From: Pseudomonas sp.
Lineage (GTDB): Bacteria; Pseudomonadota; Gammaproteobacteria; Pseudomonadales; Pseudomonadaceae
NCBI RefSeq assembly: GCF_030150285.1
Contig: NZ_JASLGE010000085.1
Coordinates: 41,840-105,839, forward strand
Length of the DNA: 64,000 bases
Direction of reading: 5' to 3'
Shown here: piece after piece, positions 1 to 10,250 of the stretch
Numbering within the stretch: position 1 is the first letter of the stretch
Layout of the letters: the number at the start of each line of letters is the position of its first letter
Notes under the pieces: model-generated
Told to the model about the DNA's origin: nothing
Seen by the model: only the letters and a program-made list of their open reading frames with translations
The model's database searches: none
Translations under genes and position numbers: made by a program

Positions 1-1303
1 AGTACTGCAAGCCAGCGCGGGCCAGGCGTTCGCCATCGTACAGGTTGCGGCCATCGAAGATCACCGGCGTTTTCAGGCGCTGCTTGATCAGGTCAAAGTC
101 CGGTGCCTTGAATTGTTGCCACTCGGTGCACACGATCAAGGCATCAGCACCTTGCAGGGTGGACTCCGGGGTGCCCATCAGGCTCAGGCGAGGCTCCTCA
201 CCGTACAGGCGCTGAGTTTCTTGCATGGCTTCCGGGTCGAAGGCGCGCACGTCGGCACCCGCGTCCCACAAGGCTTGCATCAGCACGCGGCTGGGGGCAT
301 CGCGCATGTCGTCGGTGTTGGGCTTGAACGCCAGGCCCCACAGGGCAAAGGTCTTGCCTTTCAAATCGCCTTTGAAGTAGGCATTGATACGGTCAAACAG
401 CTTGTGCTTCTGGCGTTCGTTGATCGCTTCCACCGCTTGCAGCAGGTCGCTGGAGCAGTTGACTTGCTGTGCGCTGTGGATCAGTGCGCGCATGTCTTTG
501 GGGAAGCACGAACCGCCATAACCGCAGCCCGGGTAAATGAAGTGATAACCAATGCGGGTATCGGCACCGATGCCCAGGCGCACCGCTTCAATGTCAGCCC
601 CCAGGTGTTCCGCCAGTTCAGCGATCTGGTTGATAAAGCTGATTTTGGTCGCCAGCATGCAGTTAGCCGCGTACTTGGTCAGTTCGGCGCTGCGCAGGTC
701 CATGTTGATGATGCGGTCATGGTTGCGGTTGAACGGGGCATACAGGTCGCGCATTACGTCGCGCACTTCATCGCGTTCGCAGCCAATGATGATGCGGTCC
801 GGGCGGCGGCAGTCGCTGACGGCCGAGCCTTCCTTGAGGAACTCGGGGTTGGAGACCACATCGAACTGCAACGAGCGGCCCGCTTGATCAAGCGCTTTAT
901 TGATGTGTGCGGTCAGTGCATCGCCAGTGCCCACTGGTACGGTGGATTTTTCAACCAGAATCACTGGTTCCACGCGGTGGCGGGCAACCGCGTCGCCTAC
1001 CGAGAAGACGGCTTTCAGGTCGGCCGAGCCGTCATCACTGGGCGGGGTGCCCACGGCGATAAACAGGACCTGACCATGTTCAACCGCGGTCTTCTCGTCA
1101 CTGGTGAAGCGCAGGCGTTTGCTTTCGAGGTTTTCACGCACCAGGCTGGACAGCCCGGGCTCAAAAATGCTGACGTGACCCTGTTGTAACAACTCGACCT
1201 TTTTCTGATCAATGTCCATGCATATCACGTCGTGGCCGACTTCTGCCAAGACCGTTGCCTGCACCAGGCCTACATAACCGCTACCAAATACACTGATTTT
1301 CAT
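1..1303 (-). CDS. ugd: UDP-glucose 6-dehydrogenase (3' end outside window)
   Basis: The minus strand from 1303 reads [21 protein letters not shown], the N-terminal Rossmann dinucleotide site (GxGYVG) of UDP-glucose/GDP-mannose dehydrogenases. Further in are the conserved STVPVGT stretch, [13 protein letters not shown] and the catalytic cysteine region [14 protein letters not shown]. The enzyme oxidises UDP-glucose to UDP-glucuronate with NAD, supplying the substrate for the ArnA decarboxylase domain. It is the last gene of the arn operon: its ATG overlaps the arnF stop as ATGA. The reading frame is still open at base 1, so the C-terminus is cut off by the window edge. Assignment is very secure. 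Confidence 0.96.
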   Translation of the reverse strand, partial: MKISVFGSGYVGLVQATVLAEVGHDVICMDIDQKKVELLQQGHVSIFEPGLSSLVRENLESKRLRFTSDEKTAVEHGQVLFIAVGTPPSDDGSADLKAVFSVGDAVARHRVEPVILVEKSTVPVGTGDALTAHINKALDQAGRSLQFDVVSNPEFLKEGSAVSDCRRPDRIIIGCERDEVRDVMRDLYAPFNRNHDRIINMDLRSAELTKYAANCMLATKISFINQIAELAEHLGADIEAVRLGIGADTRIGYHFIYPGCGYGGSCFPKDMRALIHSAQQVNCSSDLLQAVEAINERQKHKLFDRINAYFKGDLKGKTFALWGLAFKPNTDDMRDAPSRVLMQALWDAGADVRAFDPEAMQETQRLYGEEPRLSLMGTPESTLQGADALIVCTEWQQFKAPDFDLIKQRLKTPVIFDGRNLYDGERLARAGLQY

Positions 1304-1707
1304 GCGTTGTTCCTGGAACTTGGGGTACGTCGAGAATTGATCGTCAGCACCCCCAGAATGACCAAGGCCACTCCAAGGGTTTTTGAAACGGTGAAGCTTT
1401 CATGGAAAACCGGCAGGCTGGCGGCCAGCAAGTAGACCAGCGCGTAGCTGAAGCTGAGCAGCGAATAGGCCCGCCCCAATGGCAGGTCACGCAGGGCCAG
1501 CAACCAGCACAGCATTGACAGTGCGTACGCCAGGATCGACGTGCAGACCACCGCCAGCGCGGGCAATGACACATCACCCTGGTGGATTGCGTCGAGCCAT
1601 TGAGTGGGCTGGGGCAAGCGCGTCATGCTCCAGCGCATGCCCAACTGGGCACTGCTGACCAGCAGCACGCTGGCGGATGCACAGGCAAAACCACGGCGCA
1701 GGCTCAT
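1300..1707 (-). CDS. arnF: ArnF subunit of undecaprenyl-P-L-Ara4N flippase
   Basis: About 135 residues starting [26 protein letters not shown], a small four-helix EamA/SMR-like membrane protein. With ArnE it is thought to flip undecaprenyl-phosphate-L-Ara4N across the inner membrane. The frame is open upstream to 1758, but the ATG at 1707 overlaps the arnE stop and gives the family's usual length, so it is preferred. Downstream the stop overlaps the ugd ATG. Position between arnE and ugd is the standard Pseudomonas order. ArnF is poorly conserved, so the call rests on size, hydrophobicity and operon position together. Confidence 0.88.
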   Translation of the reverse strand: MSLRRGFACASASVLLVSSAQLGMRWSMTRLPQPTQWLDAIHQGDVSLPALAVVCTSILAYALSMLCWLLALRDLPLGRAYSLLSFSYALVYLLAASLPVFHESFTVSKTLGVALVILGVLTINSRRTPSSRNNA

Positions 1708-2048
1708 GCGTGTTGCCCCAGCAGAATCACCCCGGCAATCACCAGGCCCACACCACACCAGTGGCGCAGGTCGATGGTTTCCTTAAACAGATAACGGGCC
1801 ACCAGGGTGATCAAAACAAAGTTGAGGCTTAGCATCGGGTAAGCAATGCCGACCTCAAGGCGCTGCAACACCAGCAACCACACCAGCAACCCCAGGCCAA
1901 GGCACAGCAAAGCCAGCCACAGCCAAGGGGAGCGGAGTTTGTCAGCCACGCCTGATTCAACCCCGCGCCAGCCTTCGACCGCGTACTTCTGTGCGATCTG
2001 GCCGCCGCAGGTCAGCAGGCACGCCAACAGCAACAAGCCGAGGGTCAT
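1704..2048 (-). CDS. arnE: ArnE subunit of undecaprenyl-P-L-Ara4N flippase
   Basis: A 114-residue hydrophobic protein ([24 protein letters not shown]...) with four predicted transmembrane segments and the GQIAQK motif near the end of helix 1 seen in ArnE/SMR-fold proteins. It pairs with ArnF to move the L-Ara4N lipid carrier to the periplasmic face for ArnT. It overlaps the arnT stop by 4 bases and the arnF start by 4 bases, so the three are translationally coupled. Confidence 0.92.
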   Translation of the reverse strand: MTLGLLLLACLLTCGGQIAQKYAVEGWRGVESGVADKLRSPWLWLALLCLGLGLLVWLLVLQRLEVGIAYPMLSLNFVLITLVARYLFKETIDLRHWCGVGLVIAGVILLGQHA

Positions 2049-3694
2049 GGCGCGCTCTGTGGGAAAATCAGAATCACCATGTTGCCTTCGTCATAGCGCG
2101 TGCCGTCTTTGGGCAGCATGTCCATTTCATGGGACTCGTCGCTGTCCTTGACCCGCATCACCACGCCCACCGGGCCTTGGCGACGGGCGTCAGCCATCCA
2201 CTGCTCAATCTTGTCCAGACCGATGCTTTTGCCTTGGGTGTCTTCATAGGTCAGGCCGTACTTGACCTCACCCTGGGTGTTGTACAGCGTCACGTCAGGG
2301 CGGCGCAGACGCCAGGCCAAGGCAGACGCCGCGCCCAGGTCGTTGCTCAGGAAGGAATGGGCTTGGGACAGCTCGTCCATGTGTTCCAGCACAAACTGGT
2401 CAGGCATTTTGTTGTGCACCACGCTGCTGGGCATGGCGGCCGGCAGCAACAGTACCAGTGCGCCCATGGCCACGGCGGGGGCGGCCCACATTTTCAGCGG
2501 ATTGAAGAACGCCAGCAGGCCGGTCACGATCCAGGTCAGCATGACGATCACCAGCAGCGTCAGGTGAAACGTTTCGTTGTCATAGAACGGCTGTTTGACC
2601 TGGAAGTAGATCAGCGCCGCCAACGCGACACCGCTCAGCAGTACGTTCACCAGGCCGTTGATGCGCAAGGACAGCGGTTTGGCCTGTTCCACGCGCTGGA
2701 TCAGGGCGTGGCCCAGCAACAAGGCCAGCGGCAACATGCACGGCATGATGTAGGTCGGCAGCTTGCCCTTGCTCAGGCTGAACAGGGCCAGTGGCAACAG
2801 CACCCACAGCAGCAGGAACACCACACCGGTTTGGCGCTTGTTCTGCCAGGCATCCTTGAAGGTCGCTGGCAGCAGCGCCGCCCACGGCAAGCTCGATACC
2901 ACGATCAGTGGCAGGTAGAACCACCATGGGCGACCGTGCTGGGCATCTTCACCGGCGAAGCGACGGATGTGCTCGTGCCAGAAGAAGAAACGCCAGTAAT
3001 CCGGCTCCTGAGCATGCACCGCCAACACCCACGGCAACGACACCAGGGCGGCGACCAGCATGGCCAGCAGGCCGAACTTGACCATTTCCAGGAAGCGCTT
3101 CTGCCAGATCATGTAAGGCACAGCGATCAGTACGGGCAAGAGGAACGCCAGGAAGCCCTTGGTCATAAAGCCCATGCCGCAGGCAAAGCCCAGCACGCAC
3201 CAGCTGATAAACCGTTCGCGTGCGCTTTTGCTGTCAACGGCAAACCACAGCGCGGCGAGGCTCAGGTTGACCCACCAGGTGAACTGCGGGTCGAGGTTGG
3301 AGTAACCCGCCTGGCCGGCGATCAGGCCGAAGGTCATGTACACCAGGGCGCTGGCGAAGCTCTTGCGCGGGTCATTCCACAGGCGGCGTGCCACGGCATA
3401 CGCCAGGAACACGCTCAGGCCGGTGGCGATGGTCGAGGCAATTCGCACGCCGAACAGGTTTTCGCCAAAAATGGCTTGCCCGATGGCGATCATCCAGTAG
3501 CCGGCAATCGGCTTCTCGAAGTAGCGGATGTCCATAAAGTGCGGGGTGACCCAGTTACCGTCGATCAAAATTTGCTGACCGATTTGCGCATAGCGCGTTT
3601 CGTCCGGGATCCACAAGCCGTGGGTGCTCAGCGGCAACAGGTAAAAAGCAATAAATGCCAGAACCAGCAGGGGTATCGTCCAGCGCTGAGTCAT
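2045..3694 (-). CDS. arnT: Lipid A 4-amino-4-deoxy-L-arabinose transferase
   Basis: 549 residues, [22 protein letters not shown]..., with the GT-C fold features of ArnT/PmrK. There is a first transmembrane helix, then a periplasmic loop with the acidic [10 protein letters not shown] motif that carries the catalytic/metal-binding acid, and [11 protein letters not shown] dozen hydrophobic helices and a soluble C-terminal domain follow. It transfers L-Ara4N from undecaprenyl phosphate to lipid A phosphates in the outer leaflet of the inner membrane, lowering negative charge and polymyxin binding. Length matches the family (about 550). It overlaps arnD and arnE by 4 bases each. Confidence 0.97.
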   Translation of the reverse strand: MTQRWTIPLLVLAFIAFYLLPLSTHGLWIPDETRYAQIGQQILIDGNWVTPHFMDIRYFEKPIAGYWMIAIGQAIFGENLFGVRIASTIATGLSVFLAYAVARRLWNDPRKSFASALVYMTFGLIAGQAGYSNLDPQFTWWVNLSLAALWFAVDSKSARERFISWCVLGFACGMGFMTKGFLAFLLPVLIAVPYMIWQKRFLEMVKFGLLAMLVAALVSLPWVLAVHAQEPDYWRFFFWHEHIRRFAGEDAQHGRPWWFYLPLIVVSSLPWAALLPATFKDAWQNKRQTGVVFLLLWVLLPLALFSLSKGKLPTYIMPCMLPLALLLGHALIQRVEQAKPLSLRINGLVNVLLSGVALAALIYFQVKQPFYDNETFHLTLLVIVMLTWIVTGLLAFFNPLKMWAAPAVAMGALVLLLPAAMPSSVVHNKMPDQFVLEHMDELSQAHSFLSNDLGAASALAWRLRRPDVTLYNTQGEVKYGLTYEDTQGKSIGLDKIEQWMADARRQGPVGVVMRVKDSDESHEMDMLPKDGTRYDEGNMVILIFPQSAP

Positions 3695-4575
3695 GGTTTC
3701 TGCACTCCCAGCCAGCCTTCGCGGCCGTCCAGCACGCCACGGCTCAGTTGCCCGGCCGGCACACTGTTGAGGTCTGCGGGAAGCAAGTCGCGCAAGGGGT
3801 GGAAATGAATGTCGCGGTCACGGGCCTGCGTCAGCAATTGACGAAAGTCGTTGGCCATAAGAATCCCTTCTACTTCTGCATGGATGGTGTACGCATTCAG
3901 CTTTTGCGGGCTGAAGCGATCAAGAATAAAGGTGTTGAAGTCGGCGGCACTGACGTCAGGGCCGACCACTTCATCAAACGTGGGCAAATCCACAGGGATT
4001 TGCGGCGCGCCCAGGCTGCCATCGGCCAACCGTGGTCGAAACAGACTGTGCCCGCGGCAATCACTGTTGTAACGAAAGCCAAAGGTTTCTTTGGCCTGGA
4101 CAACGCGTTCGTCGGCACGCCAGCCCGCTGCGGCTGAACACTCCACGGGGTGGCCCGTGATGTCGCTCAGGGTGTCAACGCCACGGCGGATCTGCTCGAT
4201 CAGTTGTGCCTCGCTCCAGCGCCCGGTGTTGGCTTGCCAGCCGTGGTGATCCCACGCGTGCAAGCCCACCTCGTGCCCGGCGGCCAGGGTCTGGCGCATC
4301 AAGTGCCCCAGGTCCTTGCCGATCGGTTTGCCTGGCCAGGCAGTGCCGGCCAGCAAAATATCCCAGCCATACAGGCTGGCCGCTTTGGAGCGCATCATCT
4401 TCCAGAAGAACTGGGGCTTGATGAGCCGCCATAAATGGCGGCCCATGTTGTCCGGCCCTACGCTAAAAAAAAACGTGGCCTTGATGTTGGCTTCATCGAG
4501 CAATTCGAGCAGCCGGGGCACCCCCTCACGGGTGCCTCGGTAGGTGTCGACATCAATGCGAAGTCCCGCCTGCAT
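3691..4575 (-). CDS. arnD: 4-deoxy-4-formamido-L-arabinose-phosphoundecaprenol deformylase
   Basis: 294 residues beginning [27 protein letters not shown], a NodB-type polysaccharide deacetylase fold. The DVDTYRGT stretch gives the first metal-binding acidic residues, and [14 protein letters not shown] contains the paired histidines that complete the site. It removes the formyl group from undecaprenyl-phosphate-L-Ara4FN, making the transfer pathway irreversible. The arnA stop and arnD start overlap as TAATG, and its own stop overlaps the arnT ATG. Confidence 0.96.
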   Translation of the reverse strand: MQAGLRIDVDTYRGTREGVPRLLELLDEANIKATFFFSVGPDNMGRHLWRLIKPQFFWKMMRSKAASLYGWDILLAGTAWPGKPIGKDLGHLMRQTLAAGHEVGLHAWDHHGWQANTGRWSEAQLIEQIRRGVDTLSDITGHPVECSAAAGWRADERVVQAKETFGFRYNSDCRGHSLFRPRLADGSLGAPQIPVDLPTFDEVVGPDVSAADFNTFILDRFSPQKLNAYTIHAEVEGILMANDFRQLLTQARDRDIHFHPLRDLLPADLNSVPAGQLSRGVLDGREGWLGVQKP

Positions 4576-6566
4576 TAGCGTTTTTCCGCGATTTCAACCA
4601 TGGCTTCACGCAGGAAGAAATCCAGGGTCTTGCCGATGGTTTCGCTCAGCTCGGTGGTTGGGGTCCAGTCGATCAGGCGACGGGCGTTCTCGACGCTCGG
4701 TTTGCGGTGGCTCACGTCCTGGTAGCCGGTGCCGTAGAACGCTTGGCTTTCGACATCACGGAAACCGGCAAACGGCGGGAAGTTGTCACGCAGCGGGTGC
4801 GCTTCGAACTGACGCAGCAACTCTTCGCCCAGTTCACGAATGCTGGCTTCGTTTTCCGGGTTACCGATGTTGATGATCTGGCCGTCGCACTTGCCGCCCT
4901 TGTTGTCGATGATGCGTGCCAGTGCTTCGATACCATCGGCGACGTCGGTGAAGCAGCGCTTTTGTGCGCCGCCGTCGACCAGGCGAATCGGGGTGCCTTC
5001 CACGAGGTGCAGAATCAATTGAGTGATGGCGCGCGAGCTGCCCACCCGTGCCGAGTCCAGACGGTCCAGGCGCGGACCCATCCAGTTGAACGGACGGAAC
5101 AGCGTGAACTTCAAGCCTTTGGTGCCGTAAGCCCAGATCACACGGTCCAGCAGTTGCTTGGACACGGAGTAGATCCAGCGCTGCTTGTTGATTGGGCCAA
5201 CAATCAGGTTGGAGGTGTCTTCGTCGAAGTTTTGGTCCTGGCACATGCCATACACTTCGGACGTAGACGGGAAAATCACGCGTTTGTTGTACTTGACGCA
5301 GTAACGCACCAGCTTGAGGTTTTCTTCGAAGTCCAGTTCGAACACGCGCAGCGGGTTGCGGGTGTATTCGATTGGCGTAGCGATGGCCACCAGCGGCAGA
5401 ACCACGTCACATTTCTTGATGTGGTACTCGATCCACTCGGTGTGGATGCTGATGTCGCCTTCCACGAAGTGGAAGTTCGGGTGGCTGCGCAGGCGCTCGA
5501 TGGCGTCAGAGCCGATGTCCAGGCCATACACTTCGTACTGGTCGTCTTGCAGCAGACGCTCGGACAAGTGGTTACCGATAAAGCCGTTCACGCCCAGGAT
5601 CAGCACGCGGGTACGGCGCGCCGGGCGGCCGGATTCGCTGCCACGCAGGCGCGAACCTTCCACCAGACCCAGTTCGCGGGCCAGTTGCGGGCCGCTCAGG
5701 TACAGGCCGTTGTCGTTGCGCTGACCGGCGGTGATCACCAGCGAGTCCTGACCGCACGCGATGCGCAGGGGGTCGCAGCTGATCACGTGGCCCGGGGCGT
5801 AGCCCTCGTTGCCAGCAACCACTTCACTGCCCCACACGATCAGTTTGTGCTCGCCCACGGCGCAGAAGGCACCCGGGTAAGGTTGGGTCACAGCGCGCAC
5901 CAGGTTGAACAGCTCTTCAGCGGGACGTGCCCACTGCAGCAGGCCGTCGGCAGGGGTGCGGCGGCCAAAGTACGTGGCCTTGGATTCGTCTTGCGCGGTT
6001 TCGCTCAGCTTGCCTTCAGGCAGCAGAGGCAGGGCCTCGGCCAGCAATTGGGCGGCGGTGTCGCGCAATTTGGCGTGCAGGGACAAGGCGGTGTCAGAGC
6101 GTTCGATGCTGATCCGCTGCTGGGCCAGGATGTCGCCTGCGTCGGCGCGCTTGACCATGCGGTGCAGGGTCACACCGGTTTCGGTTTCGCCATTGACCAG
6201 CACCCAGTTTGCCGGTGCACGGCCACGGTAGCGCGGCAGCAGCGAGCCGTGCAGGTTGAAAGCCCCTTTACTGACGCTGGCCAGCAGTTCTTCGCCCAGC
6301 AGGTGACGGTAGTAGAACGAGAAAATGTAATCGGCGTTCAGCTTGCGAATGCGCTCGATCCACAGCGGGTGGTTAGCGTCTTCAGGGGCGTGAACCGGAA
6401 TGCCTTTACGGGCGCACAGTTGGGCGACAGAACCGTAAAAGTTATTTTCCTTGGGGTCGTCAGCATGGGTAAACACAGCAGCAATTTCGTAGCCTGCATT
6501 GAGCAAGGCTTCGATGCCTGTGCAGCCAATATCGTGATAGGCGAAAACAACGGCTTTAAAACTCAT
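4575..6566 (-). CDS. arnA: Bifunctional UDP-L-Ara4N formyltransferase / UDP-glucuronate decarboxylase
   Basis: 663 residues, the normal ArnA length. Residues 1-300 are a methionyl-tRNA formyltransferase-like domain; [25 protein letters not shown] carries the formyltransferase histidine region. Residues about 315-655 are an SDR dehydrogenase/decarboxylase with nucleotide motif [14 protein letters not shown] and [10 protein letters not shown] (catalytic Tyr/Lys). The C-terminal part oxidatively decarboxylates UDP-glucuronate to UDP-Ara4O and the N-terminal part formylates UDP-L-Ara4N. The intervening transamination needs ArnB, which is not encoded in this window. Overlaps arnC by 4 bases. Confidence 0.97.
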   Translation of the reverse strand: MSFKAVVFAYHDIGCTGIEALLNAGYEIAAVFTHADDPKENNFYGSVAQLCARKGIPVHAPEDANHPLWIERIRKLNADYIFSFYYRHLLGEELLASVSKGAFNLHGSLLPRYRGRAPANWVLVNGETETGVTLHRMVKRADAGDILAQQRISIERSDTALSLHAKLRDTAAQLLAEALPLLPEGKLSETAQDESKATYFGRRTPADGLLQWARPAEELFNLVRAVTQPYPGAFCAVGEHKLIVWGSEVVAGNEGYAPGHVISCDPLRIACGQDSLVITAGQRNDNGLYLSGPQLARELGLVEGSRLRGSESGRPARRTRVLILGVNGFIGNHLSERLLQDDQYEVYGLDIGSDAIERLRSHPNFHFVEGDISIHTEWIEYHIKKCDVVLPLVAIATPIEYTRNPLRVFELDFEENLKLVRYCVKYNKRVIFPSTSEVYGMCQDQNFDEDTSNLIVGPINKQRWIYSVSKQLLDRVIWAYGTKGLKFTLFRPFNWMGPRLDRLDSARVGSSRAITQLILHLVEGTPIRLVDGGAQKRCFTDVADGIEALARIIDNKGGKCDGQIINIGNPENEASIRELGEELLRQFEAHPLRDNFPPFAGFRDVESQAFYGTGYQDVSHRKPSVENARRLIDWTPTTELSETIGKTLDFFLREAMVEIAEKR

Positions 6567-7576
6567 GATTGGACCTGTGTCGAAGTAGAGGTAGACGAAT
6601 TGCCAGTTGGAGCAGGAGTTGCTTTAGGTTCGGCGCGCACGATTTTCTCGATAAAGAAGCGTGGCCGTGCACGCACGTCGCTGTACATACGGCCCAGGTA
6701 TTCACCCAATAGCCCCATGCCGATAAATTGCCCGCCGGTAAACACGAATAGCACCGCGAACAGCACAAAGGTGCCGCCGCCTGCCCACGAGGCCCCGAAC
6801 ATCAGGCGCAACGCAATCAGGACAATGGCAAAGAGCACGCCCAGCGCGGCCATGCTGAAGCCAATAATGCTCAGCAGGCGCAGCGGGGTAGTGGTCATGC
6901 AGGTGATCAGATCGAACATCAGATTGATCAGGCGCATCGGGCTGTATTTGGAGTCACCGTGCTCGCGCTCGGCATGCTGCACCAGCACCTCGGTGGTGTG
7001 GCGTGCAAAGCTGTTGGCGAGAATCGGGATAAACGTGCTGCGCTCACGGCAGGCCAGCATGGCGTCGACGATGGAGCGGCGATAAGCGCGCAGCATGCAG
7101 CCGTAATCACTCATGGCCACGCCGGTGGAGCGCTGTACAGCCAGGTTGATCAGGCGCGACGGCCAGCGACGCCAGGCGGAGTCCTGACGGTTGTTGCGCA
7201 CGGTGCCGACCACGTCGTAACCCAGGGCGGCCTGCTCGACCAAGCGCGGAATTTCTTCCGGCGGGTTCTGCAAGTCAGCATCGAGGGTGATGACCACATC
7301 GCCTTTGGAATGCTCAAAGCCCGCCATAATGGCAGCATGCTGACCATAGTTGCGGTTGAGAATCACGGCGACCACGGGGCTGCCTTCACGTTCAGCGGCG
7401 TCTTGCAGAATTTGCGCTGATTGGTCCCGGCTGCCGTCGTCCACCAGAACGATTTCGTAAGCGTGTGAGAGCTGTGCGCAGGCCGCTTCGGTACGGCGCA
7501 GTAACTCGGGCAGGCTCTCTTCTTCGTTATAAACCGGTATGACTATCGACACACACTGGATAGGGTAGGGTTTCAA
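6563..7576 (-). CDS. arnC: Undecaprenyl-phosphate 4-deoxy-4-formamido-L-arabinose transferase
   Basis: 337 residues, [26 protein letters not shown]..., a GT2-family inner-membrane glycosyltransferase. [11 protein letters not shown] and [14 protein letters not shown] hold the nucleotide-sugar and metal-binding acids, and two C-terminal hydrophobic helices anchor it. It moves L-Ara4FN from UDP to undecaprenyl phosphate. The start is TTG at 7576 with GGAA about 9 bases upstream. The protein begins at the usual MKPYPI residue, so the frame is complete. It is the first gene here; in the standard order arnB would precede and overlap it. Confidence 0.94.
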   Translation of the reverse strand: MKPYPIQCVSIVIPVYNEEESLPELLRRTEAACAQLSHAYEIVLVDDGSRDQSAQILQDAAEREGSPVVAVILNRNYGQHAAIMAGFEHSKGDVVITLDADLQNPPEEIPRLVEQAALGYDVVGTVRNNRQDSAWRRWPSRLINLAVQRSTGVAMSDYGCMLRAYRRSIVDAMLACRERSTFIPILANSFARHTTEVLVQHAEREHGDSKYSPMRLINLMFDLITCMTTTPLRLLSIIGFSMAALGVLFAIVLIALRLMFGASWAGGGTFVLFAVLFVFTGGQFIGMGLLGEYLGRMYSDVRARPRFFIEKIVRAEPKATPAPTGNSSTSTSTQVQS

Positions 7577-8058
7577 ATTTTTCGTTCCAGTCAGTTCAAT
7601 GGCACACGATGACTCGTCTTAAAATCGACCCGTTCGGGCCCCTGACGCAACTGCGCCATGAGGGATTAAAGACTATTACTTTCAAACGTAAAGCACTTAG
7701 CTTACGTTATCTTCATGATTTTCTTGCAGAGTATTGTGGATTTTCCTATTCAAGAATGTGCATACGTTAAACGCACTCTTGTGAAAAACCTATGAAAGTC
7801 ACCTGGAGGGGGGCTGATTTCTCAGTCCTGGACAGGTGTTATTCAGGTAAGCGGATAAAGACGTCAACAGGGGGGGTAACACCCCTGTTTACTGCGGGGA
7901 TATGCCGGCTTCATTATCCTAAATACAGCGCTTTATGAAGTGATACAGGTCAATGATCCGGCTAAGCAGTTGCACTTTTTTATTCAACTGAATCGAAACA
8001 GCACCAACCTGTAGATCTGTGACGTGCATCACATCGGCGGGTGCTGTTGTCAGGCCCT
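7577..8058. other. Long non-coding gap upstream of arnC
   Basis: 482 bases with no convincing ORF. Base composition is AT-richer than the flanking genes. It must hold the promoter for the arn operon (minus strand) and the end of the efe operon. An 8-bp inverted repeat (AACAGGGG / CCCCTGTT, 7866-7889) without a clear T-run lies inside, and a perfect TGTGA-N6-TCACA dyad at 8018-8033. I looked for arnB remnants and a clean PmrA box and could not support either. Confidence 0.6.
8018..8033. promoter_or_regulatory. Perfect CRP/Vfr-type dyad
   Basis: TGTGA-CGTGCA-TCACA, an exact match to the CRP-family half-site consensus with 6-base spacing. It lies 25 bases beyond the stop of the last efe gene and about 440 bases upstream of the arnC start. 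Site identity is seen in sequence; function, and which gene it serves, are inference. Confidence 0.45.
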
Positions 8059-8883
8059 TTAGTTCAAGCCCAGCTTGCCGCGCAGGGTCGACAGGTCTTC
8101 AGCCAACGTGTTGACTGGGCCAATCAGGGCTTTGCGGTCATTGTCGTTCACTTTGTCATAGGTCTCGAACCCGCCGTTGGGTGTTTTGTACTTGGCCAGG
8201 ATGGTATTCACGGTGGCGAAGTTTTTATCCACTTTGACGGCGAATGCCTTGTCGTTTTTCTCGATTTGCCCGCGCAACAGGTCAAAGATTGTCTTCGCGC
8301 CGTCTACGTTGCCCTGAAAGTCATACAGGTCGGTGTGACTGTAACGGTCTTCTTCCCCGGTCACCTTGGTGGCCGCCACTTCTTCCATCAGCGCCGCTGC
8401 GCCGCCCACCACTTTCTCGGGCGCGAATGTCAGCCCGGCCACGCGGGCTTGCAAGTCTTTGACGTCCTTGTTCAAGCCGTCTGCCAACGGGCCCAGGCCT
8501 TCGGTGGTGTTCTCGGCAAACAGGCTGTATTCAAGGCGATGGAAACCGGTAAAGTCCTCGGCTTTGACGCCTTGCTCGTGATCGTCGACGCGTGAGTCGA
8601 TGGAGGCATCGAGGTCGCTGAACAGTTCAGCGATCGGCTCAATCGATTCGTAGTACACGCGGGTCGGGGCGTAGAGTTTTTTAGCGGTGGCCAGGTCGCC
8701 CCGCTTCACAGCGTCGGTGAATGTTTGGGTATGGCTGGCCAGTTCGTCCAGTTGTTCGGTGACATAAATCTTGTAGTCCGAAATGGGCTGCACCAGTTCC
8801 AGGGGGGCCGTTGCCGCCAGAACCGGAAGCGAGGTGTGAAGCAGGCCTAGGGCCAACAGCAGTGCAAGCGGCGACTTCTTCAT
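8059..8883 (-). CDS. EfeM/EfeO-type periplasmic M75 (imelysin-like) iron-uptake protein
   Basis: 274 residues with a signal peptide (MKKSPLALLLALGLLHTSLPVLAA) and a single M75 domain with the HxxE metal-ligand motif in FTGFHRLEYSLF. It lacks the N-terminal cupredoxin domain of classical EfeO, so it matches the short EfeM form. It is the fourth gene of the efe operon, 24 bases after efeB. A probable role is binding Fe in the periplasm for the EfeU permease. The operon thus carries two M75 paralogues; whether both are needed cannot be read from the sequence. Confidence 0.88.
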   Translation of the reverse strand: MKKSPLALLLALGLLHTSLPVLAATAPLELVQPISDYKIYVTEQLDELASHTQTFTDAVKRGDLATAKKLYAPTRVYYESIEPIAELFSDLDASIDSRVDDHEQGVKAEDFTGFHRLEYSLFAENTTEGLGPLADGLNKDVKDLQARVAGLTFAPEKVVGGAAALMEEVAATKVTGEEDRYSHTDLYDFQGNVDGAKTIFDLLRGQIEKNDKAFAVKVDKNFATVNTILAKYKTPNGGFETYDKVNDNDRKALIGPVNTLAEDLSTLRGKLGLN

Positions 8884-8907
8884 GGGACTTTTCCGTTGTG
8901 GTTGAGG

Positions 8908-10233
8908 TCAAGCGCGGGTGAGGGGGGCAGCGGCATCCAGCAGTGGACGCCCGATAAAATCCTGATCGTCCTGGCGTACGCCCGGCAGGGTGAAGAAATA
9001 ACCGCCGCCCACCGGCTTGAGGTATTCCTCCAAGGGTTCACCGTTGAGGCGGTTCTGCACGCTGATAAAGCCGTTGTTCAAATCACTCTGGTAGCAGATG
9101 AACAGCAAACCCATGTCCAGTTGGCCGTTCTTGTTGACGCCGTTGGAATAGTTGAAGGGCCGGCGCAGGATCAGGCTGTTGGCGGTGTGTGCCGTGCGAG
9201 GGTTGGCCAGGCGAATATGAGCGTCCAGTGGCGTGATTTTGCCCAAGGGGTCGGCACTGTAATCCGGCGCGTCGGTTTCACGGGTGCCGCCCATGGGGGC
9301 CCCCGTGGCTTTGTGGCGGCCGACAATGCTTTCCTGTTCCTGCAGCGGTGTGCGGTCCCAACGCTCGACAAAATTACGAATGATGCGCACGGCCTGGTAG
9401 CTGCCGTTCACCGCCCAACGCGGCTCATCACTCTCGGGCTGAACCCAGACAATGCGATTCATCGCGGTGTGGTCTGTGGAGTCGGGGTTGGCCGAGCCGT
9501 CGCGAAAGCCCAAAAAGTTGCGCGCACTTTGTACCGGTTCGCCCGGCCGGGCCGGGGTCTGTGGCGGCACGGTACCTTCCTGTTTCCAGCGCACCAGCAG
9601 CAAGTCCGGCAGGTTTTTCACCATGTCGCGCAGTGCGTGGATGTTGGTGTCGGCCGTGTTGGCGCAAAACTGCAGGCTTAAATCACCGTGGCACTGGGCT
9701 GGGTCGAGGGCATCGTTGGGGAAGCCCTGCATGCGGCTCAGCCGCTTGGGTTTGTGATCGGCCAGACCAAAGCGTTCATCGAACAGCGATTCGCCCACTG
9801 ACACGGTGATGGTCAAGTTGTCGGGGCTGACCACCGGGCCGAGGATGCCGGAGTCGGTGGGCGGCAGTTTGGGGTCGACTTGCGGCACTTCACCGCCCCT
9901 CATCAAGAACGCGATGCGTTGGTTCAGGGTGCGGAACAACCGCTCCAGGTCGTCACGGTCTGTGGCCAGCACGTCGAAGGCCACCAGCATGCCAGCGGCC
10001 GGGCGCGGCGTGACGATGCCGCTTTGGTGCTGGCCGTGAAAGGCCTGGTGGTCCTGGGTTTTATCGCTGCTGGGGGCCTGGGCGACTTGAGTGGGCTGTT
10101 GCCCACCGCTCGCGGCCAGCGCTGGGCAGCTCAAGGCACTGCCCGCCAGAGCGGCCCCGGCCACCCCCATACCCAGCAGGATGCGGCGGCGTTGCAGGTT
10201 GAAGGTTTCGGTGCTGTGTTCTGAATCGCTCAT
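8908..10233 (-). CDS. efeB: Deferrochelatase/peroxidase EfeB (DyP-type, Tat-exported)
   Basis: About 441 residues. The N-terminus [34 protein letters not shown] is a twin-arginine signal (RRRILLG). The DyP-type peroxidase fold is shown by the GFRDGSANP distal motif (GxxDG) and a DAHIRLANP stretch with the probable proximal haem histidine. It acts in the periplasm on haem or ferrous iron. An ATG 6 bases further up (10239) is in frame; I prefer 10233 because of GACGAG at suitable spacing. Its start is 11-17 bases after efeO. Confidence 0.94.
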   Translation of the reverse strand: MSDSEHSTETFNLQRRRILLGMGVAGAALAGSALSCPALAASGGQQPTQVAQAPSSDKTQDHQAFHGQHQSGIVTPRPAAGMLVAFDVLATDRDDLERLFRTLNQRIAFLMRGGEVPQVDPKLPPTDSGILGPVVSPDNLTITVSVGESLFDERFGLADHKPKRLSRMQGFPNDALDPAQCHGDLSLQFCANTADTNIHALRDMVKNLPDLLLVRWKQEGTVPPQTPARPGEPVQSARNFLGFRDGSANPDSTDHTAMNRIVWVQPESDEPRWAVNGSYQAVRIIRNFVERWDRTPLQEQESIVGRHKATGAPMGGTRETDAPDYSADPLGKITPLDAHIRLANPRTAHTANSLILRRPFNYSNGVNKNGQLDMGLLFICYQSDLNNGFISVQNRLNGEPLEEYLKPVGGGYFFTLPGVRQDDQDFIGRPLLDAAAPLTRA

Positions 10234-10250
10234 GTGCATCTCGTCTGTTG

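Noticed and set aside
1991..3808. 605-codon open frame on the plus strand
   Set aside because: Lies opposite arnT/arnD, His/Gln-rich low-complexity translation typical of antisense of a GC-rich gene; no family resemblance.
4707..7085. 792-codon open frame on the plus strand
   Set aside because: Antisense to arnA and arnC, which are both fully supported; no domain recognised.
7681..7740. PmrA box candidate (CTTAG/CTTACG repeats) upstream of arnC
   Set aside because: Spacing and sequence do not fit the CTTAA-type direct repeat well enough.
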